Under the pieces are notes generated by a model. The model had not been told where the DNA came from and did not search any database. It was given only the letters and a program-made list of their open reading frames with translations. A program made the translations under genes and the position numbers. A stretch of 41,080 bases of DNA from a virus, in IMG/VR virus record IMGVR_UViG_3300025674_000104, positions 1 through 41,080 of that record; one strand, written 5' to 3'. Below are positions 4,823-14,600 of the stretch, piece after piece (within the stretch, counting starts at the first letter, position 1; each line of letters opens with the position of its first letter).

Positions 4823-4947
4823 AAAATGGTTCTTATATTCCAGGACGTCCTAAGAAGTCTCGTCAAGGAAACGGAGGGGGCACTAAGTATGCTTCGTCTT
4901 CTCGTAATGGAGCAAGGAAGAAATATAGGGGTCAGGGTAAAGGATGA
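4801..4947 (+). CDS. Small, very basic conserved protein (48 aa)
   Basis: ATG at 4801 lies inside the previous gene (22-nt overlap); the TGA at 4945-4947 overlaps the next ATG (4944) as ATGA. GGAG at 4790-4793 serves as Shine-Dalgarno. The protein begins MAKGGSLKNGSYIPGRPKKS and is made almost entirely of Lys, Arg, Gly, Ser and Asn, so it is likely disordered. I remember close relatives in many cyanophages. A strongly basic peptide could bind DNA or RNA or neutralise packaged DNA; this is inference. Confidence 0.75.
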   Translation: MAKGGSLKNGSYIPGRPKKSRQGNGGGTKYASSSRNGARKKYRGQGKG

Positions 4948-5627
4948 TTGATGACGATACGCAAGCATGGGAAGCATATCCAAAATACCGATGGGTGTTC
5001 AACAAACTTGAAGTTGCAATGCGATTTGGATATGAATGTGGACCTGCTTGCGTACCAGTCAAAAAGAAAGGGTCTTATATTATAAGACCGATTTATAATT
5101 TATTTGGTCAAGGAATTGGTGCAAAAAAGCAATTCCTTGACCCTGATTTACATACGGAAGATATGATCCTTCATAAATTTGTTCCTCCTGGTTACTTTTG
5201 GTGCGAATATTTAAATGGAGATCATTATAGTATTGACTATAAAAGAGAAAATAATCAATGGGTCCCTTTTAGTGCAATGATAGGAACTCATGAAAATGAA
5301 AAAAATCTGGTTAGATTTGAAGTTTGGGAGAAAGTGGAGGTTCCAAATTTCGTTCTTCCAGATTTTTTGCACGAAATAGATGTAGAATATTTAAATATCG
5401 AGTCAAAAAATGGAAATCCATTCGAAATTCATTTAAGAACTGGTAATGATCAGATATGGGATTTGCCGATGGGATCGAAATTATATCCTTCTTGGGACGA
5501 ATCTGATCAGATAATGAGAAAAAATCTTAAATTTTCTCCGAATTTGCATTCAGATGCAAGATATTATGCTGCAGATGGATATTTGGATGATGTTAGACGT
5601 GGATATTACATTGAAATTGTAAAATAA
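4944..5627 (+). CDS. Conserved cyanophage protein of unknown function (227 aa)
   Basis: The start ATG overlaps the preceding stop (ATGA), pointing to translational coupling. The N-terminal part (YPKYRWVFNKLEVAMRFGYECGPACVPVKKKGSYIIRPIYNLFGQGIGAK) has paired Cys in ECGPAC and a strand-turn segment RPIYNLFGQGIGA; the latter is slightly reminiscent of ATP-grasp nucleotide-binding loops, but the match is too short to assign. A later part, PPGYFWCEYLNGDHYSIDY, is rich in aromatic residues. I remember homologues in other cyanophages as unassigned proteins. Its place after a glycosyltransferase may hint at a role in surface or nucleotide modification, which remains a guess. Confidence 0.7.
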   Translation: MIDDDTQAWEAYPKYRWVFNKLEVAMRFGYECGPACVPVKKKGSYIIRPIYNLFGQGIGAKKQFLDPDLHTEDMILHKFVPPGYFWCEYLNGDHYSIDYKRENNQWVPFSAMIGTHENEKNLVRFEVWEKVEVPNFVLPDFLHEIDVEYLNIESKNGNPFEIHLRTGNDQIWDLPMGSKLYPSWDESDQIMRKNLKFSPNLHSDARYYAADGYLDDVRRGYYIEIVK

Positions 5628-5666
5628 ATATCTTTTTATATAAAAACTGAATTGGAACTCTTTTCA

Positions 5667-5993
5667 ATGGGCAGACATCTTCTGTTGGAGGTGTATGATG
5701 TTGATTTTGGGGCGATTAATGATGTAGAATCGCTTCAAAATGCAATGTTAAATGGTATTAAGCGTGCAAAAATGACCGTTTTGAATGTATTTTCACACTG
5801 TTTTATACCTCAAGGTTGTACAGTAGTGATTGCACTAGCAGAAAGTCACGTTTCTTGCCATACTTGGCCCGAAAATGGGTGTTTAGCGGTGGATGTGTAC
5901 ACTTGTGGGGAAGGAAATCCAAAATTAATTGCTCTGGAGATACTAAAATACTTAAATTCTGACAATTACACTCTTCGGGAAATAAATCGTTAA
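5667..5993 (+). CDS. speD: S-adenosylmethionine decarboxylase proenzyme (108 aa)
   Basis: The family hallmarks are all present: GRHLLLEVYDVDF at the start, TVLNVFSHCFIPQGCTVVIALAESH, then HTWPE and VDVYTCG. Autoprocessing should occur between Glu59 and Ser60 in AESHVSCHTWPE, turning Ser60 into the pyruvoyl group; His65 and Cys80 sit where the processing/catalytic residues of short bacterial SpeD proteins are found. The usual product is decarboxylated S-adenosylmethionine for spermidine synthesis, though some phage SpeD relatives may have other substrates. Length is normal for the short bacterial class. A TTG at 5652 would add five residues; I prefer the ATG at 5667 because the protein then starts M-G-R-H like the family. 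speD is a known auxiliary metabolic gene in cyanophages. Confidence 0.92.
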   Translation: MGRHLLLEVYDVDFGAINDVESLQNAMLNGIKRAKMTVLNVFSHCFIPQGCTVVIALAESHVSCHTWPENGCLAVDVYTCGEGNPKLIALEILKYLNSDNYTLREINR

Positions 5994-6001
5994 ATAGAAA
6001 T

Positions 6002-6055
6002 AAGGAGATAGCAACCTCCTTTATAAAAGTTCTGTTTTATTCATTAAAACAGGAG
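6002..6055 (+). promoter_or_regulatory. Two successive hairpins before the 78-aa gene, the second touching its ribosome binding site
   Basis: Stem 1 is AAGGAG (6002-6007) with CTCCTT (6016-6021). Stem 2 is CTGTTTTA (6032-6039) with TAAAACAG (6045-6052), loop TTCAT, extendable by a U-G pair. The Shine-Dalgarno AGGAG (6051-6055) of the gene at 6061 begins inside the 3' arm of stem 2. Stem 1 may be a weak terminator after speD. Confidence 0.5.
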
Positions 6056-6060
6056 CTAAA

Positions 6061-6297
6061 ATGTCCAATTTACCCGTCGATAGAGACTCAAACTATATGA
6101 GAGAGATGTGGGGAACTACTCATCTCATTACAGATTATGATAATGTGCCACCAAAAAGAGTGATTCAAGAGGTTATGCATGACCTGGCACCTAAGCATAA
6201 CTTGAAAAAGCAGCAAGAATTACATGAAAAAATTCGTAACGATGAAGATTATGATGATTGGGAGTATGGTGCAGAACCTATATACGGTTCTTTCTAG
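6061..6297 (+). CDS. Small acidic conserved protein (78 aa)
   Basis: ATG at 6061 with AGGAG six bases upstream of it. The protein begins MSNLPVDRDSNYMREMWGTTHLITDYDNVPPKRV and has an acidic C-terminus (EDYDDWEYGAEP). The middle is helical and charged (LKKQQELHEKIRN). I remember related short proteins close to gp25 in cyanophages, with no assigned role. The hairpin covering part of its Shine-Dalgarno suggests regulated translation. There is no membrane segment or enzyme motif. Confidence 0.7.
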   Translation: MSNLPVDRDSNYMREMWGTTHLITDYDNVPPKRVIQEVMHDLAPKHNLKKQQELHEKIRNDEDYDDWEYGAEPIYGSF

Positions 6298-6304
6298 AAT
6301 TAAA

Positions 6305-6312
6305 TATAAATA
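6305..6312 (+). promoter_or_regulatory. T4-type late promoter box before gp25
   Basis: Exact TATAAATA, the T4 late consensus read by the phage late sigma factor (gp55 type). It is only 9 nt before the gp25 ATG (6322), so the transcript would have a leader of just a few bases. Confidence 0.7.
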
Positions 6313-6321
6313 ATTCAAAAA

Positions 6322-6723
6322 ATGGCAATTCAAAGGATATCTAGATCATTTAGAGATATTAGTCTGTCCTTTATACCACATCCTGTAACAAATGATTTGA
6401 CTATATTGAGAAATGAAAATGCTATTGTAAGATCGGTTCGTAATTTAGTTGAAACTATACCAAGAGAAAGATTTTTTAATTCTACGATTGGTTCAAATGT
6501 TAGATCAAGTCTTTTTGATTTTGTAGATTTTGGAAGTGCCGCAAATATAAAAAATCAGATTGAAACTGTAATTGAAAATTATGAACCAAGAATTGATAAT
6601 TTAATTGTAGAAGTTGATCCTAAACCGGATGATAATACTTTCGAAGTTACATTAATATTTGATATTGTGGGACAAGATTTTCCAACACAAACGATAAACT
6701 TTATTCTAGAGGCAACGAGATAG
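6322..6723 (+). CDS. 25: Baseplate wedge protein gp25 (133 aa)
   Basis: The length equals that of T4 gp25 (132 aa) and the sequence fits the GPW/gp25 lysozyme-like family. The N-terminus (FRDISLSFIPHPVTNDLTILRNENAIVRSVRNLVETIPRERFFN) contains the conserved D-I-S-x-x-F start, the N-E-x-A-I-x-x-S-x-x-N-L helix and the R-x-F segment. The C-terminal half is the usual beta sheet (NLIVEVDPKPDDNTFEVTLIFDIVGQ). gp25 joins gp6 and gp53 in the wedge, at the sheath-baseplate interface. It is first in the late unit gp25-gp6-gp7, directly after an exact late promoter, and has gp6 four bases downstream. Confidence 0.93.
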   Translation: MAIQRISRSFRDISLSFIPHPVTNDLTILRNENAIVRSVRNLVETIPRERFFNSTIGSNVRSSLFDFVDFGSAANIKNQIETVIENYEPRIDNLIVEVDPKPDDNTFEVTLIFDIVGQDFPTQTINFILEATR

Positions 6724-6727
6724 TAAA

Positions 6728-8668
6728 ATGCCTTTTACTCAATTTAACAATCTAGATTTTGATCAGATAAGAGATTCTATCAAGGATTATCTTCGTGCAA
6801 ATTCTAATTTTACTGATTTTGACTTCGAAGGATCTAACTTTTCTATTTTAATTGATATACTTGCATATAACACATATATTACAGCATTTAATTCGAATAT
6901 GGTTGCAAATGAGTCCTTTTTGGACTCAGCAACTCTTAGAGAGAATGTAGTTTCATTGGCTAGAAATATTGGATATACTCCAAGATCTAGAAAGTCATCA
7001 AAAGCAGTAGTGACATTCTCTGTGCCATTTGTAGGTGATTCTCAAACATTAACATTAAAATCCGGATTAGTTTGTGTTGGCAATGTTTCTAATAGTTCAT
7101 ATGTATTTTCAATTCCCGAAGATATAACTGTAAATGCACCTTTACTTGGAGGTGTTGGTGAAGATTTTGGTGAAAGAGTAGCAGATTTTGTTAATATTAA
7201 TGTATATGAGGGGACATATTTAACAAAGCAATTTACAATTGACAATTCAATAAAGCAAAGATTTATATTAGATAATCCATTTATTGACACATCCTCAATT
7301 AGAGTCTATATTTCTGAGGAAAATCAAAGTGGTTTAGGTCGAGAGTATCAATTAGTAGATAATATAATTGATGTTAATAAAGATTCTGAAGTATATTTAC
7401 TTCAAGAAATAAAAGATGAAAAGTATGAAATAATATTTGGTGATGGTATTTTTGGAAAGAAACTAGGAAACGGATGGAAAGTAACAGTTTCATATATTGT
7501 AACAAATGGTGAGAGTGGAAATGGCGCATCTAATTTTTCTTTCTCCGGAAGTTTTACGTCTTCAAGTGGTGCTACAGTAGTTCCTTCAGAAACAGTTATT
7601 GTAAGCGCATTACAAAGTTCTCGTGAGGGGTCTAGCATAGAGTCTGTAGATTCTATTAAAAACTATGCACCCAAGTATTATAGTTCTCAAAACAGAGCTG
7701 TAACAGCAAGAGACTATAAAACTATTATTAAAAAAATATATCCAGATACGGAATCAGTTTCTGTTGTTGGTGGGGAAGAATTAGATCCACCTGAGTTTGG
7801 TTCAGTTATTTTATCAATTAAACCAAAAAATGGAACCTTCTTATCAGATTTTACTAAAACGCAGATTATTTCTCAGTTAAAAAATTATTCTGTTTCGGGG
7901 ATAAATCAAAGAATAGTTGACCTTAAGATATTATATGTTGAAATTGATTCTTCAATTTATTATAATAGCTCTTTTGTAAACACTGCCGATACCTTAAAAT
8001 CTTCAGTTATATCTTCTCTCAATACATATGCTGCCTCAAGCGACTTAGGTAAATTTGGAGGAAGATTTAAGTATAGTAAGGTTCAGCAGGTAATTGATAA
8101 CACAGACAATGCAATCACCTCTAACATTACTAAGGTTAGAATGAGAAGGGATATGAAGGCATCATTAAATAATTTTGCCCAATATGAAGTTTGTTTTGGA
8201 AATGAATTTCATATTAAACCTGAGGGTCTGAACATAAAAAGTTCTGGATTTAAAATTGAGGGAGAAGCAGATACTGTTTATTTTACTGATATACCAAATA
8301 AAAATGCAAGTGGTCTTCCTGATGGAAGTGGAATGGGAGTTTTAGCCTTAGTAAAGAGGACTCAGAGTCAAGAAAATACAGAGGTTGTTATAAAATCTGT
8401 AGGAACTGTTGATTATAATATAGGAGAAATTTTAATCAACACAATTAAGATTATTTCAACAGATATTGAAGATGGAATAGTTCAGATACAAGCATTTCCG
8501 GAATCTAATGATGTTATTGGACTAAAAGACCTTTATATTGTATTTGATGTTGGCAGTAGCGTCTCCACTATAAATATGAAGAAAGACACGATTTCTTCAG
8601 GGGAAAGTGTTTCGGGCACAAGATTCCCATCAACATCAAGTTATCCAAACGGTAAATTAACGAGGTAA
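6728..8668 (+). CDS. 6: Baseplate wedge protein gp6 (646 aa)
   Basis: Length is close to T4 gp6 (660 aa). The N-terminus (DFDQIRDSIKDYLRANSNFTDFDFEGSNFSILIDILAYNTYITAFNSNMVANESFLDSATLRENVVSLARNIGYTPRSRKSS) is the strongly conserved helical region of the gp6 / baseplate-J-like family. It includes the ILAYNT segment, the NE-x-FLDSAT loop and the V-x-LA-x-x-x-GY-x-P motif. The middle section has the characteristic YLLQEIKDEKYEIIFGDGIFGKKL. gp6 forms the inner ring that ties neighbouring wedges together. Position between gp25 and gp7 is as expected. GAG at 6717-6719 acts as ribosome binding site. Confidence 0.93.
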   Translation: MPFTQFNNLDFDQIRDSIKDYLRANSNFTDFDFEGSNFSILIDILAYNTYITAFNSNMVANESFLDSATLRENVVSLARNIGYTPRSRKSSKAVVTFSVPFVGDSQTLTLKSGLVCVGNVSNSSYVFSIPEDITVNAPLLGGVGEDFGERVADFVNINVYEGTYLTKQFTIDNSIKQRFILDNPFIDTSSIRVYISEENQSGLGREYQLVDNIIDVNKDSEVYLLQEIKDEKYEIIFGDGIFGKKLGNGWKVTVSYIVTNGESGNGASNFSFSGSFTSSSGATVVPSETVIVSALQSSREGSSIESVDSIKNYAPKYYSSQNRAVTARDYKTIIKKIYPDTESVSVVGGEELDPPEFGSVILSIKPKNGTFLSDFTKTQIISQLKNYSVSGINQRIVDLKILYVEIDSSIYYNSSFVNTADTLKSSVISSLNTYAASSDLGKFGGRFKYSKVQQVIDNTDNAITSNITKVRMRRDMKASLNNFAQYEVCFGNEFHIKPEGLNIKSSGFKIEGEADTVYFTDIPNKNASGLPDGSGMGVLALVKRTQSQENTEVVIKSVGTVDYNIGEILINTIKIISTDIEDGIVQIQAFPESNDVIGLKDLYIVFDVGSSVSTINMKKDTISSGESVSGTRFPSTSSYPNGKLTR

Positions 8669-8669
8669 T

Positions 8670-11600
8670 ATGTTAGACAAAGGGTTTGATGTAAGGGTAA
8701 AGGTTAGTGAAGTTATTGAAAATCAAATACCTGAATTTATTTTAACGGAAAATGAAAATTTCTCAGAATTTTTAAAGCAATATTATATCTCGCAAGAATT
8801 CCAAGGTGGACCATCCGACCTTTCTGAAAATCTTGATCAGTACATAAAGCTTGATAATTTATCTGCGGATATTATTTCTGGCACTTATACTTTAACTAGT
8901 GATGTTTTCGAACTAGATGACGAAATATTTGTTTCAAGTACAGTTGGATTTCCCCCGAAGTATGGTTTATTGAAAATTGATGATGAGATTATTACATATA
9001 CCGGAATTACAACCTCTTCATTTACTGGTTGCATTAGAGGATTTAGTGGAATAGATTCTTATATCAACGATGGTAGTCAGAAAAATCTTGTATTTAAACA
9101 AACCGAAATTTCATCTCATGAAAGTGGATCTGAGGTAAAGAATCTTAGTGCTTTATTTTTACAGGAATTTTTTAAAAAGGTAAAATCATATTATACTCCA
9201 GGGTTAGAGGATACTAATTTTGTATCTAGTTTGAACGTAGGTAATTTTATTAAAGAGTCTAAGTCATTATATCAAAGTAAAGGAACTGAAGAATCATTTA
9301 GAATACTTTTTAATGTTTTATATGGTGTTGATCCAAAAATCATAGACCTTGAGGAGTATTTGATAAAACCTTCAAGTGCAGACTATGTACGTAGAAAAGT
9401 TCTTTTTGGTAGATTGGTCAGTGGTGATCCATTTAAACTAGTAGGACAAACTCTTTTTGGTTATAATGGAACCGCATCTGCACCAATTTCCGAAGTTGAA
9501 ATTATCAATAAGGATGGCGACTATTTGTATAAAATTTTACTGTTTGAAGGGTATGATGATAAAAGTTTAATAGATGGTGAATTTGATATTACACCATCAA
9601 CAAGGGTTATTGGGGAGGTTTTAGAAAATTCTTCAACTATAACTGTAGATTCGACTATAGGATTTCCAGAAAGTGGAACTCTTGTCTCTGGAGATAATAC
9701 TATTAGTTACTTAGATAAAAGTATCAACCAATTTTTTGGATGTAGTGGAATAACATCTAAAATTGAAAACACTCAAAGAATAATTTCAAATCAGTATGCA
9801 TATTCTTTTGAAAATGGAGATGAAAATAATATAGTTTATTTTGAAGTTTGTGGAGTTATTTCCAATACTAAATTAAACGAAAATTTTTCTTTAATTGAAG
9901 AAAAGGATCCAGTAACTATTATATCTCTTGGAGACTATGTTACAAATCCTGATAATAAGTCTTTTAAACAATTTTTATTTAACTCGTGGATTTATAATAC
10001 CAGTGCCCGATATGAAATATTATCATCAAACAGCAATACTTCACACATAACAAAAGAAACAATAGATAAAAGTAGTTTAAAAGTTGGTGATTCTGTAGAG
10101 ATTCTTTTAAGAAATACTAATACAGTTATAGCAAATGCGGTTGTAAAAAATATTAGTGGTAGTGATATTTTATTGTCAAATTTTGTTAATAATAGTTCTT
10201 ATGTTGGTCTTTCAACCATAAACACCGACATTAGAAGAATTCAGAAGTATGCATCATCTTCAACGATTCCTTTTAAATATGAAAATATTTTATCCAATAT
10301 TCAAAACACATATAATGAAAATGATGAGTACATTTATGTCGCAACTAATTCCCTACCAGATTATACTATTGGACAAAATCTAATAAATCAATCAGTTCCA
10401 TCGGGAAATTCGACATATGTAAGTAATAATTCAATAACATTTTCATCATCTTCTTTACCTTTTATTACTGGAGATAGAGTAATATATTCTTGCTCTAATG
10501 AACCAATATCTGGATTGGAAAATGGAAAATCTTATTTTATTAAAGTATCTGGTAATATTGTAAAATTATATCTTTCTAGATCTTTTATATACACTGATAA
10601 TTATGTCAGTATTTCTCCTATAGATGAGAGTGGATCGCACACACTTACTTTATCTGAACAATTTTCTAAAAAACTTACTCCTAGTAAATCTTTAAGAAAA
10701 TTTCCTTTAATAATTAATCAAAATAATGGAGAACAGGAAGAAACTGTACCTGGAAGAACAGTAGGAACTTTGATTAATGGTGTTGATATTGCGAACTATA
10801 AAGGAATTGACAAAGTTTACTATGGTCCAATAAAATCTAAGGTAATTTATAATAAAGGGGAAAATTATGATGTTGTAAATCCTCCATTAATTGAAGTATC
10901 TGCCTCAGTTGGAACAACTTGTTTAGTACAACCAGTTATAGTTGGAAGTGTTAAATCAGTTTTACTAAACCAAAAAGATGCTCCAATAAAAGATATTAAA
11001 TCTATAACAGTAAGTGGTGGAAATGGTAATGGTGCAGTTCTAAGTCCAGTAATAGAAGAAAGATATAGAGAAGTAGAATTCAATGCCAAAACTGGACTAT
11101 CTATTTCAAATGAAGCAATCATATTCTCGGAGAGACACAATTTTTATGATGGACAACAAATTGTATATAACTCAAATGGAAATGACCCTATAGGAATAGG
11201 GTCATTTGGTGGATCAAATACTGATCAAAGCAAAAATCTTGTTAATGGTGCAATTTATTTTGCCAAGATTGTAAATCCAACCTCTATCAATATTTACGAC
11301 AATTTAAATAACTACACAAATGGTATTAATACTGTTGGATTTACTACCATTAATAACTTTGGCATCCATAAGTTCAGAACTCTGGACTTTGAAAGAGTTT
11401 TATCTGATGTAAAGGTTATTTCCGAAGGAAATGGATACACAAATAGAAAGTTAATTGTAAAACCAATCGGTGTTTCTACAGAGTACTCTTATATAACTTT
11501 TAATGATCATGGATTATCTGATGGCGATTTAGTTACTTACTCAAATAACGGAAATCCAATAAGTGGTTTATCTACCGAAAGTCAGTACTATGTTTTAAAG

Positions 11601-14600
11601 GTAGATAATGATAAGTTTAGATTGGCAAATGCTGGAATATCTGGAACTATTAGAACAAATTATATTAGAAAGGAGTATGTGAGATTTTTAACTACTGGAA
11701 CCGATTATCATATATTTAATTACCCAGAAATTAAAGTTGATATAAACGTATCTTATGCAAATACTACAGGTATTATTAGTGCTACTCCAATAGTTAGGGG
11801 TGAAATAGAAGATCTTTATATTTACGAAAATGGAAGTAATTATGGCACGGAAATATTAAATTATCATCAAAAACCAGATTTAACAATAAAAACTGGTAAG
11901 AACGCTGCGCTAAGGCCAATAATATCCAATGGCAGAATAATTGACGTTGAAATAGAATCTTCTGGCACCGAATATTATTCAACTCCAGATGTTATTATTT
12001 CTGGAGATGGTTTTGGTGCTCAAATAACTCTAGATATTAGTAATGGACAAGTAAGAAATGCAATCGTTACTAAAACAGGAATTGGATATTCTGATTCTAC
12101 AACTTCTATTGAGATAAAACCTTCCGGATCTAACTTTAAAGCAGATCTTTTAGTTAGAGATTTAACAATAAACACACAATACCGTTTTGGTGATGAATTC
12201 TTTAACACTAGGGGACCTGTAGGATTATCTTCAGATGAATTAGTTTATCAAATAGTAGGTTATAATGATTTTATTAGATCATCTTTTGATGATAATTTTG
12301 GAACGGAAACGTCTCCAGAACACTCCCCTATTATTGGTTGGGCATTTGATGGAAATCCAATATATGGTCCATTTGGATATTCAAATCCATCGGATTCAAC
12401 TTCAGTAAAATTAATTACTTCTGGATATTCATTGGCACCAGAATTGGTGTCAGATAGACCATCTTTATCAGTATTTCCTTCCGGAATTTTTGTAGAAGAC
12501 TATAGTTTTACTAATTCTGGCGATTTGGATGAATATAATGGTAGATTTTCGAAGACACCAGATTTTCCAAATGGAATATACGCATACTATGCAGGAATAC
12601 AAACAAGTTTATCTGTACCCGATACATATGAATCTATTTTTCCTTATTTTGTAGGAAATTATTTTAAATCAAAGTTTATACCAGAAATAATTGATTTAAA
12701 TCAAGATTTTGATTTCAATAACTCTAACTTATTAAGAAATACTTTTCCACATAGAATAGGGCAAAAATATTCAAAAAATGATTATGTTGATTTTGATTAC
12801 TCTGATAAAGTTTATTCATCTATAGTTGAAGGAACTACTTCTGGAAGTGTAGATAGTTTTGAAATTATTAATTCTGGTCAAGATTATAAAGTTGGTGATA
12901 GATTGTTGTTTAATAATGAAGGAACTTTTGGAGATGGAGTTAGTGCAGAAGTTTCAGAAATAGGTGGGAAAGAAATAACTAAAATAGAAACCAATATAAC
13001 TTCTTATACACAATCTATTGTAACTAAAGAAAGTAACAATTCACTAAAAATATATGTAAATCCTTATCACGAACTTCGTAATGGCGATTATGTCACTATT
13101 AGTGGTCTATCTACTTATATTGATGGAATTACGAATATACATCAAATTAGAGTCTCTACATATTCTTCATACTTATTGAAAAATATCCCAGCAGAGTCTG
13201 TTACTGGTGTAGTAACTGACATCTATATTTCAAATATACCTTCTCAAATTTCTTCAGGAAGTTCTATAGGAATAGGAACGGAAATACTTTCAGTTTTAAA
13301 TATTTTTAATGAAAATAAGATACTTCGTGTTAAGAGAGAAACTATAGGAGTATCCCATACAGAATCTAGTTTAGTTTCATTTTATCCAAATTCATTTATA
13401 ATAAATTTAGAATCAAATGATATTGATTCTAAAACTAATGAAAAAATATATTTTAATCCTCAAAAATCAATAGGATTAGGCACAGAAGTTGGAATCTCTA
13501 CTACAGTATTGTATCCTCTGGGTGAATTAGAAGTGCCTGTCTCTATTCCCACACAGAGCATATATTTACCAAATCATCCATTCAAAACAAATCAGATGGT
13601 TTTGATGGGAGGAAATTCTATAATTTCTGTGGCAAATTCATCAACTGTTCCTCCAGGATTTAATATCCTCAGTGGAGGAACGGAGTATGTTTATGTTATT
13701 AAAAAGTCAAAAGATTATATTGGTATAGTAACTAATGTTGGACTTACTACAAGTTCAAATGGGTTATTCTTTACGACTAATGGTGCAGATAATTATGAAT
13801 ATTATTTCCAACCATTATACAATCAGGTGACAGCAAATGTTGATAGGATTGAAACTACAGTTTCAATTTCAACAGAACACAATTTAAATATTGGAGATAT
13901 AATTTCCTTAAATGTTTTACCCAATAATCAAGTTGGAGTTGGAACTTCGACAAAAGTAAGATTAGAATACAACTCCAATTATAAAAAATTGATAATTAAT
14001 TCTGTTGGATTTACTTCATCATCAGTAAATATTTTAGATGATATAATTACTATAGATAATCATAGTTTTGAGACTGGTAGTAAAGTATTTTATAATTCTT
14101 TTGATCTAGTTTCTTCAGGATTAAGTACGGGAGAATATTACACATATCGTATAGATGATAATAGATTTAAGTTAGGGAGAACCTTATATGATGTCACTTC
14201 CAATCCACCATCTACAGTTAGTATTGCATCTAGTGGTGGATCTAATCAGTACATTGGATTAATTAATCCATCTTTGTCTGTTTTTTCAAATGATGATTTA
14301 AGTTTTGATGTAAGTGATTCTTCTCTAGTCAATAAAAAATTAAGATTTTTTTATGATAATGATTTTAAAAATGAATTTGTTTCTGTAGGATCAACTCAAC
14401 AATTCAATATAATTGGTGTAGGTACAATTGGAATAACTTCAACTGCCGAAGTTACTGTAAACTCTTATGGTGATATTGATTTTGATATTTTCTATGCATT
14501 AGAAGTTGAAGGAAAAATTTTAAATCCAGACACTGATGTTCAAAGTTATTCCAGAATATCTTATAAAAATAGTTTATATAATGGATCTTATAGAATCAGT

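Noticed and set aside
4944-5627. ATP-grasp enzyme assignment for the 227-aa protein
   Set aside because: Only one short loop (RPIYNLFGQGIGA) is reminiscent of the family; the metal-binding Asp/Glu-x-Asn pattern could not be placed.
5652-5666. TTG start five codons upstream of speD
   Set aside because: The ATG at 5667 gives the usual family N-terminus M-G-R-H, and no better ribosome binding site supports TTG.
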